Source: PALSA-505 sp963762615 (lineage in GTDB: Bacteria; Actinomycetota; Actinomycetes; Streptosporangiales; Streptosporangiaceae). Taken from it: a stretch of 64,000 nucleotides of DNA. Where the stretch lies: contig CAVXLG010000013.1 of the NCBI GenBank assembly GCA_963762615.1, forward strand, positions 1,364,001 through 1,428,000, read 5' to 3'. This document shows positions 31,586-40,220 of this stretch, in pieces. Below the pieces are notes generated by a model. It saw only the letters and a list, made by a program, of their open reading frames with translations, was not told the DNA's origin and ran no database searches. The first letter of the stretch is position 1, and the number at the start of each line of letters is the position of its first letter. The translations under genes and the position numbers were made by a program.

Positions 31586-33698
31586 ATGAGCCGAGCCGGC
31601 GCGATTGTGAGCATGGCCAGCGGACGCCGGATCAAATGGGCCATCCTGGTCTTCTGGCTGATCATCGTGGCCGTGCTCGGCCCGCTGGCAGGCAAGCTCA
31701 CGGGCGCGGAGAAGAACGACTCGTCGGCCTGGCTGCCCGCCAAGGCCGAGTTCGACCAAGGTCCTGGACGTGCAGTCGCGGTTCCAGTCGCCCAACATCT
31801 TCGCCGCTGTCGTGGTGTATGACCGCCCGTCCGGCCTGACCAGTGCCGACAAGGCCAAGGCCGCCGCCGACGCCCGCCGGTTCCGCGAAGCGGCCAACGT
31901 GGTGCGCGGCCAGGTGGTCGGCCCGACCGTCTCCGCGGACGGCAAGGCCATCGAGACCATCGTCCCGGTCAACCTCGGCTCGAAGGGCTGGAATGGTGCA
32001 TCGGCCGCCGCGACCAAGCTGCGCACCATCGCCCGCGCCGACGCGAACGGCCTGGCCTCGCACATCGCCGGCCCGCTGGGCAACGCCGCGGACTCGGCCG
32101 ACGCGTTCAAGGGCATCGACGGCACCCTGCTGTACGCGACCCTGGCGGTCGTCATCGTGCTGCTGTTGGTCACGTACCGCAGCCCGGCGCTGTGGCTCCT
32201 GCCGGTGCTCTCGGCCGGCGTCGCGCTAGCCGCCGCTGAGGGACTGATCTACCTGCTGGCCGCCCACGCCGGGCTGACCGTCAACGCGCAGAGTGCCGGC
32301 ATCCTGCTTGTGCTGGTATTCGGCGCGGGAACCGACTACGCGCTGCTGCTTACCGCCAGGTACCGCGAGGAGCTGCGCCGCCACGAGGACCGGCACGAGG
32401 CGATGGCCGTCGCGCTGCACCGCGCCGGGCCGGCCATCATCGCCAGCGCGGGCACCGTGATCGTCAGCCTGCTGACGCTGACCATCGCGGAGCTGAACTC
32501 CACCAAGAGCCTGGGACCCGTGCTCGCGATCGGCGTGGGCGTGGCGCTGCTGGCCATGATGACCCTGCTGCCAGCCCTGCTGGTGATCTTCGGCCGCTGG
32601 ATGTTCTGGCCGGTCAAGCCCGCATACGGCACGGAAGAGCCGACCTCCAGAGGATTCTGGGCACGGGTCGGCCGCCGCATCGCGGTCAGGCCGCGGGTGG
32701 TCTGGGTGGTCACGGTCGTGATCCTCGGCGCGATGGCGCTCGGGCTGCTCGGCCTGAAGGCCAGCGGCCTGACCGCCGCGCAGGGATTCCGTCACCGCCC
32801 AGACTCAGTGGTCGGGCAGACGGTCGTAGACCGGCATTTCCCGGCCGGTGCCGGGCAGCCGGTGATCGTGATCGGCAACGAGCAGCGGGCGGCGCAACTG
32901 CTGTCGGCCTTCAAGGCCACGCCCGGAATCACCGGCGTCACCACGCCGGTGAGCAAGGCCGGTCACGCCTACTTGCAGGGCACGCTCACCAGCGCGCCGG
33001 ACAGCCAGGCGGCTTATAACACCATCGACCGGGTGCGGGCCGCAGTGCATGCGGTTCCCGGCGCCAACGCCCTGGTCGGCGGCAACACGGCAATCAACCT
33101 GGACGTCATGCGCGCCTCCGCGCATGACCGCCTGGTGATCATCCCGTTCATCCTGGTCGTGGTGTTCCTCATCCTGGGGCTGCTGCTGCGCGCGGTGATC
33201 GCGCCGGTCATGCTGATCGCCACCGTGGTGCTGTCGTTCGGCGCCGCGCTGGGCGTGAGCGCGCTGATGTTCGATCACGTGTTCAACTTCGGCGGCGCCG
33301 ACACCTCGTTCCCGCTGTTCGTCTTCGTCTTCCTCGTCGCCCTCGGCATCGACTACAACATCTTCCTGATGACCCGGGTCCGCGAGGAGGCGGGCAAACA
33401 CGGCCCGCGCCGCGGCGCGCTCACCGGGCTGGCGGCGACCGGAGGGGTGATAACCTCGGCCGGCTGCGTGCTGGCGGGCACCTTCGCCGCGCTCGCGACG
33501 CTGCCGGTTACCTTCCTGGCCGAGCTCGGCTTCGCAGTGGCGTTCGGCGTGCTGCTGGACACCATTGTGGTCAGGTCGGTGCTGGTCACCGCGCTGAATC
33601 TGGATCTTGGCCGATGGGTCTGGTGGCCGAGCAAGCTCTTCCGTCAGTCCGTCCCCGAGCCCGAGCATCTGGAGGAACAGCCGGCAGTGATGTCGTAG
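31586..33698 (+). pseudogene. MMPL-family transporter with a +1 frameshift near residue 55
   Basis: ATG 31586 (AAGGGGA upstream) opens a typical MMPL N-terminus: one helix (WAILVFWLIIVAVLGPLAGKL), then EKNDSSAWLPAKAE. At 31751 the frame shifts. The second frame continues STKVLDVQSRFQSPNIFAAVVVYDR and stays open to 33698 through two helix bundles with GAGTDYALLLTARYRE and LGIDYNIFLMTRVREEAG. Family precedent (AE-STKVL) indicates one extra base at about 31751, most simply one of the T pair at 31751-31752. Without it the protein would be about 703 residues. This may be a true mutation or a sequencing error. Function would be lipid or drug export. Confidence 0.85.
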
Positions 33699-33985
33699 GC
33701 CGGCGCCGATGCAATGGCATAGACCGGCACTGATGTCGTAGGCCGACGATGGCGTAGGCGGCGCTGTCGTCGTAGGCCGGCGATGGCGTCAGCCGGCGCT
33801 GACGCCGAAGGCCGGCAACGGCGTAGGCCGACGCTGACACCGAAGGCCGACGCTGACACCGAAGGCCGGCAATGGCGTAGGCCGACGCTGACACCGAAGG
33901 CCGACGCTGACACCGAAGGCCGGCAACGGCGTAGGCCGACGCTGACACCGAAGGCCGACGCTGACACCGAAGGCCGGCTGTGACA
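33681..33985. repeat. Tandem repeats (about 19 bp in 54-bp blocks) after the MMPL gene
   Basis: Units such as GAAGGCCGACGCTGACACC occur in pairs followed by GGCAACGGCGTAGG-like spacers, giving 54-bp blocks from about 33800 on. The first units copy the end of the MMPL gene: CCGGCAGTGATGTCGTAGG (33681-33699, with its stop) recurs as CCGGCACTGATGTCGTAGG at 33724-33742. Confidence 0.9.
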
Positions 33986-34007
33986 GGGTAGCCAGGGGCC
34001 CGATCGT

Positions 34008-34031
34008 TTGGTAACTTTCCTAACTAAATAG
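34008..34031. promoter_or_regulatory. A/T-rich operator-like segment upstream of GH9
   Basis: GGTAACTTTCCTAACTAAAT is an A/T-rich island 50-75 bp before the GH9 start in otherwise very G+C-rich DNA. AGGAAAGTTACC on the other strand makes an imperfect dyad. It is the likely promoter or regulator site; the regulator is not known. Confidence 0.35.
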
Positions 34032-34081
34032 GGACGGCGGCGGAGCCGGCCGGCGCCGCCCTGCGCACTGGGAGGTCGGCC

Positions 34082-36034
34082 ATGAAGACCCGATCGCTAA
34101 CCACGACTGCCGCCCTCAGCGCCGTCGCCGTCTGCGCCGCGCTCGTCTCCGCCCCCGGTGCTGCCGCTCACACCGCCGCGCCGGGTTCCGCCGCGCCGAC
34201 GGTCGGCGCGGCGGCCCCGGCGCAGGTGCGGGTGAACCAGGTGGGCTTCACCCCGACCAGCGCAAAGACCGCCTTCGTTATGCTGCCGCGGGCCGTCCGG
34301 GGAGTGCGCTTCGCGCTGCAGAGCCCGGGCGGCAGCGTCTACCTGGTGGGCCGGTCGTCCGATGATCTCGGTCGGTGGAGCGCCTCCTACGGTGCGGTAT
34401 ACGAGCTCAACTTCTCCGCCTTCCGGCACCCGGGGAGCTACCGGATCAGGCTGACCAGCCCGGCATCCGCGGTCTCCCCCATCTTCCTGATCGCCAGCTC
34501 CCGCACGCTCTACCGCCGGCTGGTGCTCAACTCGGTTCGTTTTTTCACCTCCGAACGAGACGGCGCCAATGTCAGCCCGGCCGTCCTGCACCGCAGGCCG
34601 GCCAATCTCACCGATCGCCGCGCTGTCGTCTACGCCGACCCCCGGTATGACCATAACGACAACCTGCTCGGCAAGTTCCACAAGATCGGCGGGCCGGTGA
34701 ACGTGTCGGGCGGCTGGTTCGACGCCGGCGGCGGCTACGAGAAGTTCGCCTACACCGCCAGCTACACGGACGCGCTGATGATGGTCGCGGCGCGGGACTT
34801 CGCCGGGCAGTACCCGACGCTGCGGCCGGAGGCGCAGTTCGGGCTGCGCTGGATCGGCCGCCTCTGGAATCCGGTCCGTAAGGTGATGTACGTCCAGGTG
34901 GGCATCGGGAACGGCAACGCGAGCAACACGATCGAGGGCGACTACAACTTCTGGTTCCTGCCGCAGCAGGAGGACAGGCTCGGCGCCAAGCCCGCGAGCC
35001 CCGACTACTACGTCGAGTACCGGCCCGTCTTCGAGGCCGCGCCGCCGGGCAAGCCGATCAGCCCCGACCTGGCCGGACGGTTCGCCGCCGACTTCGCGCT
35101 CGGCGCTCAGCTCGACGCAAAGAGCCAGCCGCAGCAGGCCCGGCGGCTGCTCGCCGAGGCCCGCGAGGTCTACGCCATCGCCCAGACGACGCACGTCGGC
35201 CCGATCCTCACCACCTTCCCGCATGACTACTACCCGGGTACCGAGTGGAAGAGCGACATGCTCTGGGGCGCGGCCGAGATCTCCCTGGCCGACGAGGCGC
35301 TCCACGGCCGGGCCGGCCGCCTGCACCATGACCTGGCGACCGCCGCGCGGTGGGCCCGGGCTTACATCGCGCAGGGCCATCCGGACGGCGGCGACACCTT
35401 CAACCTGTACGACAACGGCGCACTGGCCGAGGGCGACCTGATGCAGGCCATGCGGCAGGCGCCGGGCCGGCCGGTGATCGCCCCGGTGGCGCTGCTCGAC
35501 GATCTCGCCGCACAGCTGCGGGTCGGCGAACACTGGGCCAGGACCGAGCCGTTCGGGCTGGGCACGAACCTGGGACCAAGTGATGCTTCTCCGCATGCGT
35601 TCGGCCTCTATCTCACCAATGCGCTGTACCAGCGGTACGGCGGTTCGGGCACGTTCAGGTCATTCGCCCAGCAGCAGATGAACTTCGTGCTCGGCGCCAA
35701 CGCGTGGGGCAGCTCCTTCGTGGTCGGCGCGGGCAGCACGTTCCCGCACTGCATGCAGAGCGAGATCGCCAACCTGGCCGGGTCGCTCGACGGCCGCGGC
35801 GACATCCAGCTGGGCGCGACCACGGACGGCCCGAGCAGCCCGGGCAACTTCCGCGGCCTCGGCACCGTCAAGGGGATGAGAGCCTGCTCCGCGGGTCAGT
35901 TCAAGCCGTTCGACAACTCGATGGCCGGCTACGAGGACAACGTGGTCAGCTGGCCCAGCGTCGAGCCGGCGGACGATTACACGGCGGGATCGCTGCTCGC
36001 GTTCGCGTTCGGGGCGGCCGGCCGGGGCGCTTAG
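34082..36034 (+). CDS. Secreted glycoside hydrolase family 9 cellulase with CelD-type N-terminal Ig domain
   Basis: 650 residues; GGGAGG lies six bases before ATG 34082. Signal peptide MKTRSL with hydrophobic core ending SAPGAAAH. Residues about 45-140 form the CelD_N Ig-like domain (VRVNQVGFTPTSAKTAFV, SSYGAVYELNFSAF-like strands). The catalytic barrel begins NVSGGWFDAGGGYEKF (the Asp pair region that activates water) and includes WKSDMLWGAAEISLA and FVLGANAWGSSFVVGAG. The late SVEPADDYTAGSL holds the probable proton-donor Glu. It hydrolyses beta-1,4-glucan outside the cell. Its 3' end and terminator are duplicated downstream. Confidence 0.88.
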   Translation: MKTRSLTTTAALSAVAVCAALVSAPGAAAHTAAPGSAAPTVGAAAPAQVRVNQVGFTPTSAKTAFVMLPRAVRGVRFALQSPGGSVYLVGRSSDDLGRWSASYGAVYELNFSAFRHPGSYRIRLTSPASAVSPIFLIASSRTLYRRLVLNSVRFFTSERDGANVSPAVLHRRPANLTDRRAVVYADPRYDHNDNLLGKFHKIGGPVNVSGGWFDAGGGYEKFAYTASYTDALMMVAARDFAGQYPTLRPEAQFGLRWIGRLWNPVRKVMYVQVGIGNGNASNTIEGDYNFWFLPQQEDRLGAKPASPDYYVEYRPVFEAAPPGKPISPDLAGRFAADFALGAQLDAKSQPQQARRLLAEAREVYAIAQTTHVGPILTTFPHDYYPGTEWKSDMLWGAAEISLADEALHGRAGRLHHDLATAARWARAYIAQGHPDGGDTFNLYDNGALAEGDLMQAMRQAPGRPVIAPVALLDDLAAQLRVGEHWARTEPFGLGTNLGPSDASPHAFGLYLTNALYQRYGGSGTFRSFAQQQMNFVLGANAWGSSFVVGAGSTFPHCMQSEIANLAGSLDGRGDIQLGATTDGPSSPGNFRGLGTVKGMRACSAGQFKPFDNSMAGYEDNVVSWPSVEPADDYTAGSLLAFAFGAAGRGA

Positions 36035-36071
36035 GGCGTGTTTCGCGCAGAAGGTCCAGCAGACACGCCCT
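36033..36071 (+). terminator. GH9 terminator, first copy
   Basis: AGGGCGTGT (36033-36041) pairs with ACACGCCCT (36063-36071). The stem starts inside the GH9 stop codon. A second copy lies at 36129-36180. Confidence 0.65.
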
Positions 36072-36128
36072 GGCGACGGCGGGATCGCTGCCGGCGTTCG
36101 CCGTTCGGGGCGGCCGGCCCGGGCGCTC

Positions 36129-36180
36129 AGGGCGTGTTTCGCGGATCCTGGCGCCGCAGAAGATCCGGGAGACACGTCCT
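36129..36180 (+). terminator. GH9 terminator, duplicated copy
   Basis: AGGGCGTGT (36129-36137) pairs with ACACGTCCT (36172-36180) with one G-T pair; the loop has gained an internal GATC-based stem. It is part of the 96-bp duplication. Confidence 0.6.
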
Positions 36181-36326
36181 GGCGAATGCGACCCGGCAAC
36201 GCGGTTAGCGGGCCCTCCGGGCGGGAAAAGTAAGCCGCAGAGAGGCTTGTTACTCAGCGCAGCTGCGGGATCCCGCATTGGCGTCAACTTTGCCTGCCGC
36301 TGACGCCGTGGTCAGGGGGCTGGACC

Positions 36327-36560
36327 ATGCGACTAGGTACGTCGAACCGACGGTCTGGCGCTCGGGCGGGCGGTTCTCTGCTTCCCTTCTGCTACCTGCT
36401 CCTGCTGCCGCTGATCGTGGTCGCGCTCACGGTCTTCTTCCTCGGTTATGCCGCGTGGCAGCTGGTCCGGCTGCTCTGGCGGCTGGCCTGTCTGGCCTGG
36501 CATGCCCTTCGCGCCCGGCACGTCGCGGACGCCTCATCGCAGGCCACGACGTACCCCTGA
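36327..36560 (+). CDS. Small single-span membrane protein, unrecognised
   Basis: 77 residues: a basic N-terminus (MRLGTSNRRSGARAGG), a long hydrophobic stretch of about 38 residues (LLPFCYLLLLPLIVVALTVF and on to AWQLVRLL), then RLACLAWHALRARHV. Composition and a possible GGGGGC before the ATG favour a real gene. No family was recognised. It lies between the GH9 duplication and pirin. Confidence 0.45.
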   Translation: MRLGTSNRRSGARAGGSLLPFCYLLLLPLIVVALTVFFLGYAAWQLVRLLWRLACLAWHALRARHVADASSQATTYP

Positions 36561-36706
36561 GACCTGTCCCGTGCTGGGCCTGACGTCCCGGCAGAGGGAT
36601 TGATTTACACGAGGAATGTTGTCGAAGCAATTACCGTTTGAGGGAGCATGGTCGGCGGCTGTCGCGGCGAATAGAGTCGGCAGCGGGCCCGTATGAAGGA
36701 GCAGAC

Positions 36707-37705
36707 ATGCCAGCGGTCACAGTTGACGACATCCTCGTCCTGCCACGCGTCCTGGAGCCTGACCCCGCCACCAGCGCGGACCGGCCGGTGCTGTCGGTGA
36801 CCACAGCCCCGTCCGGCCTTGAGGGCGAGGGATTCCCGGTCCGGCGTGCCTTCGCCGGGGTGGACCTCCGCCAGCTCGACCCGTTCATTCACATGGACCA
36901 GATGGGCGAGATCAACTACGCGCCGGGCGAGCCCAAGGGAACGCCGTGGCACCCGCACCGCGGTTTCGAGACCGTGACGTACATGATCGACGGGGTGTTC
37001 CGGCACCAGGACTCCAACGGGGGCGGCGGCCTGATCACCGACGGCGACACCCAGTGGATGACCGCGGGCGGCGGAATCCTGCACATCGAGGCGCCGCCGG
37101 AGGAGGTCGTCATGAGCGGCGGGCTCTTCCATGGCTTCCAGCTGTGGGTCAACCTGCCCGCCAGGCTCAAGATGACCAACGCGCGGTACCAGGACATCCG
37201 GGCCGGGCAGGTGAAGCTGCTCAGCTCCGCGGACGGCGGCGCGCTGCTGCGGGTCATCGCGGGCGAGCTGGCCGGCCAGCACGGGCCCGGCGTCACGCAC
37301 ACGCCGATCACACTGGTACATGCCACGCTCTCCCCCGGTGCGCAGGTCAGGCTGCCGTGGCGGGCCGACTTCAACGCGCTCGGCTACGTCCTGGCCGGAT
37401 CCGGCTCGGTCGGCGCCGATCGCCGGCCGGTGCGGACGGGTCAGCTGGCCGTGTTCGGGCCGGGCGACGCGATCACCATGACGGCCGGCCAGCGGCAGGA
37501 TGGCGGGGCCGAAACGCTCGACATCCTGCTGCTCGGCGGGGAGCCGATCCGGGAGCCGGTGGCCGCCTACGGCCCGTTCGTGATGAACACCAAGGCGGAG
37601 CTGGCCCAGGCCTTCGAGGACTACCAGGCCGGCCGGCTCGGCTCGATCCCGGCTGAGCGGACCACCGTCCCCGACGACCCGCACCCGGGACACGACGTCC
37701 TGTAA
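36707..37705 (+). CDS. Pirin family protein
   Basis: 332 residues from ATG 36707; AAGGAG is six bases upstream. The bicupin pirin signature is clear: DPFIHMDQMG, PWHPHRGFETVTYMIDG, HQDSNGGGGLI, DTQWMTAGGGILHIE and GFQLWVNLPA. The metal site is formed by His-Pro-His and the later His and Glu. Bacterial pirins are quercetinase-like or act as redox-sensitive regulators of metabolic enzymes; the specific role is unknown. It is not clearly in an operon. Confidence 0.92.
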   Translation: MPAVTVDDILVLPRVLEPDPATSADRPVLSVTTAPSGLEGEGFPVRRAFAGVDLRQLDPFIHMDQMGEINYAPGEPKGTPWHPHRGFETVTYMIDGVFRHQDSNGGGGLITDGDTQWMTAGGGILHIEAPPEEVVMSGGLFHGFQLWVNLPARLKMTNARYQDIRAGQVKLLSSADGGALLRVIAGELAGQHGPGVTHTPITLVHATLSPGAQVRLPWRADFNALGYVLAGSGSVGADRRPVRTGQLAVFGPGDAITMTAGQRQDGGAETLDILLLGGEPIREPVAAYGPFVMNTKAELAQAFEDYQAGRLGSIPAERTTVPDDPHPGHDVL

Positions 37706-37916
37706 GCGCCAGCCGGGCGCGTGGTCTCGAAGATCAAGCAGCCGGGGTCCAAGGCCCGCGCGTGCCCGAGTGCTACCCCGGCCGGCCGGAACCCAGGTGC
37801 CGCGGAAATCCGGTGGACGCTCCGGGGGCGCCGGCCTACCATGTTCGCGGCGCCGACGATACCGCCGTGCGCGGTCGAGCCGAGGAGATTGGCCTTGTCC
37901 ATGGTCATGGTATTCC

Positions 37917-38678
37917 GTGTCCGGGCGCTGCCGCCCGGCGCCGAACCCGGCCGGAGCGCACTTCCTTCGTGACCGTACGCTGATCACCCGCCTGGTCAGG
38001 GCGTCAGGCGCCGGCCAGGGACAACTCGTTCTCGACCTGGGCGCCGGCTACGGCTCGATCACGGCGGCGCTGGCCGCGGCCGGCCCGCGGGTCATCGCCG
38101 TCGAGCGCGACCCGCGGCTGGCGGCCAGGCTCAGCCGCAGGTTCGGTGGCGAGCCGCGGGTCACCGTGGTGGCGGCCGACCTCCGGGAGGTCTCGCTGCC
38201 GCGGCGCGATTTCGTGGTCGTAGCCAGCATCCCCTTTGCCGTCAGCACTGAACTGCTGCGCCGGCTGCTCGGCAACCCCGCGGTGCCGCTGGCCGGTGCG
38301 GAACTGGTTCTCGGCTGGGGGGCAGGCTGCTGGCTGGCCCGGTCCAGGCCGCGCGATGAGGAGACCGCCTGGTGGACCGCCCGCTACCGGATCCGCCTGG
38401 CCGGCCGGATCCCGGCGGCCAGCTTCGCCCCGCCGCCCGGCGTCAACGCCGCCTGGATGTCCATCCGGCCGCGGCCGCTTGCCGGGTCACGACACGGCCA
38501 GCGTGTCCTGCGTGCCCTGCTCCGGGATGGGTTCCGCAGCCGGGCACGGCCTGCGGCCGTCCGGCGGCAGGTCATGCTGCGGGCCGGGATCGCGCCCGGC
38601 ACGCCGGCCGCCGAGCTGACCGCCGATCAATGGCACCGCCTGGCGCAGATGTTGACCGGGCAGGCCCGCGGCGGCTAG
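37917..38678 (+). CDS. Erm-like 23S rRNA adenine-N6 methyltransferase
   Basis: 253 residues from GTG 37917; there is no Shine-Dalgarno. N-terminal HFLRDRTLITRLVR fits the Erm family QHFL start. SAM motif I LDLGAGYGSIT (39-49), acidic ribose ligand in AVERDPRLAARL, Asp in VVAADLREVSLP. Motif IV, which in Erm/KsgA enzymes is usually N-I/L-P-F/Y, reads SIPF at 104-107. The C-terminal part has FAPPPGVNAAWMSIRP. Erm enzymes methylate A2058 and protect from macrolides, lincosamides and streptogramin B. The Ser for Asn change may lower or alter activity. Confidence 0.82.
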   Translation: MSGRCRPAPNPAGAHFLRDRTLITRLVRASGAGQGQLVLDLGAGYGSITAALAAAGPRVIAVERDPRLAARLSRRFGGEPRVTVVAADLREVSLPRRDFVVVASIPFAVSTELLRRLLGNPAVPLAGAELVLGWGAGCWLARSRPRDEETAWWTARYRIRLAGRIPAASFAPPPGVNAAWMSIRPRPLAGSRHGQRVLRALLRDGFRSRARPAAVRRQVMLRAGIAPGTPAAELTADQWHRLAQMLTGQARGG

Positions 38679-38861
38679 GAGGCCGCCGAAAAAGCTGCTG
38701 TCGATCAAATAGCAATCCTGACCTGCTGCTTTGCAAATTGATCATGAGGGATATGGGGCTTGTTCATCGGGCTCCCAGCCTGCCCGTCAAGCCCCCCGCG
38801 CCGTCACCTGCTGCCACGCTCAGGACTGACGTCCAAAACGTGGCGCAAAGGGTGCCCTAGC

Positions 38862-38889
38862 CGCGGCTGGCCGCTCGCGGTCAGCCGCG
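38862..38889. terminator. Hairpin between convergent erm-like and GH26-like genes
   Basis: CGCGGCTG (38862-38869) and CAGCCGCG (38882-38889) form an 8-bp stem. It overlaps the last codons of the GH26-like gene on the other strand. The rest of the gap (38679-38861) has an A/T-rich patch and no gene. Confidence 0.4.
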
Positions 38890-40113
38890 CATCAGGGGGT
38901 CGTCCTGCAGGCCGGCCGAGTGACCCATGGCGGCCAGCGCGCCGAGCGAGGCCGGGCGGTTGTCGATGATGTAATTGCAGCCGTTGCCCGCTCCGTGGCC
39001 GTCCCAGTACATCGCGGCGCCGATCTGGTGGTTGGCCGTGACGAACTCCTGCATCTGGTGGATGAACCCGGGCTGGATGGACGGCGATTTGTAGGGAACG
39101 CTGGCCCACTCGGCGACGAACACCGGCATGTTGCCGTGCGCTCTGGCGAAGTTGAGCGTCGGGTCGAACAGCTCGGCCGGAGTCTGCACCGCCGATCCCG
39201 CGGCTACGAGGTTGCTGCCCGGCTTGGCCGTCCGGCAGGTGGAGGTGTTGTAGCCGTCCACGCCCACGATGTCAACCTCGCGGTTGCCGGGCCAGAACGC
39301 GCTCACGCCCGGGAAGTTCGCGCTCAGATGGACCGGGAGGTAGGCGTAGTGCGTCAGGATCAGCACCCAGTGCAGCCGGCCGCCCTGATTCCAGTCGAGG
39401 TGGGCGGCGGTGGCCAGGGCGTGAATGTGATCCCAGGCCCGGACGAACTCGGCCGGCGTGCCGTACCGGTCGTGCGTGTCCGTCATGTCCGCCTCGTGCT
39501 CGAAGTAGACATAGATGGCATTGAGGTGGTAAGCGATGGCCGCCCGGTTCATCTGCCGCAGGAAGCCGGAGATGGCCCCGTCCTCGTGACCGTCCGCGAT
39601 CGACGCGTAGCTGGGTCCTCCGGAATACGTATCGAGACTGACCAGCAACGTGCCGCCGGCCGCCATCTCCCGGTCAACGTCGGTGCTATCGAAGCTCTGC
39701 CCGATGTCGTCATAGACCCGCACGATGGCCAGCGTGCGGCCGAGCTTGGCCTCGTCAAGGACGAGCGGCCCGTCGCCGCCGAACAGCGCGTTGCCGACGA
39801 GCCCGGCGGGACCTCCGGGCGTAACCCGATGCGGCTTGCTCGGCTTACGGGGAGCGCTGTGCGGCGGCGGGGTGACCATGCCCGCCGCGCCCACCAGGCG
39901 CGGGGCGCGGGAATGGTTGCCGCTGCTCCCGGCCAGCTGGGGGGTGCCGCTGCCCCGCGCCCCGCGCATGAGCGTCGGCGCGACGCTGGCGCACCCGATG
40001 GCGGCCAGAGTTAACAGGGCGACCAGCACGGCGAGGATCGCGCGCCGCCGCCGGCTCCGGCCGGGCGGCATCGCCGCATGCTGCGGAGTGATGTCATCTG
40101 CGGGGTATGACAT
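38881..40113 (-). CDS. GH26-like secreted glycosidase (endo-mannanase type fold)
   Basis: 410 residues from ATG 40113. Basic RRRR and a hydrophobic span ending AAIGC suggest a lipoprotein or membrane anchor, then a Pro/Ser linker to about residue 95. The barrel shows IYVYFEHEADMTDTH, with Glu as likely acid/base, VDIVGVDGYNTS, and PVFVAEWASVP with Glu as likely nucleophile; these match GH26. Family enzymes cut beta-mannan or related beta-glycans. With the GH5 and GH9 genes it makes a set of plant-polysaccharide hydrolases. Substrate is inferred. Confidence 0.75.
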   Translation of the reverse strand: MSYPADDITPQHAAMPPGRSRRRRAILAVLVALLTLAAIGCASVAPTLMRGARGSGTPQLAGSSGNHSRAPRLVGAAGMVTPPPHSAPRKPSKPHRVTPGGPAGLVGNALFGGDGPLVLDEAKLGRTLAIVRVYDDIGQSFDSTDVDREMAAGGTLLVSLDTYSGGPSYASIADGHEDGAISGFLRQMNRAAIAYHLNAIYVYFEHEADMTDTHDRYGTPAEFVRAWDHIHALATAAHLDWNQGGRLHWVLILTHYAYLPVHLSANFPGVSAFWPGNREVDIVGVDGYNTSTCRTAKPGSNLVAAGSAVQTPAELFDPTLNFARAHGNMPVFVAEWASVPYKSPSIQPGFIHQMQEFVTANHQIGAAMYWDGHGAGNGCNYIIDNRPASLGALAAMGHSAGLQDDPLMRG

Positions 40114-40220
40114 GAACTTAGCGTAGGGCTCTGGCGCGCCGAACGTGGGCTGTTACGGAAGGAAGCGGCCCGGCGTGGCGCGCGCGGCCCTGACGATCAC
40201 CGGTCTGTCACCATAATCTC

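Larger units (their letters stand above)
35981..36180. repeat. About 96-bp tandem duplication of the GH9 3' end with its terminator
   Basis: ACGGCGGGATCGCTGC at 35981 recurs at 36076, and the following bases match through GGGCGCTTAG (36034) and GGGCGCTCAG (36130). Each copy is followed by a hairpin. The second copy has lost the stop and the frame. Confidence 0.9.
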
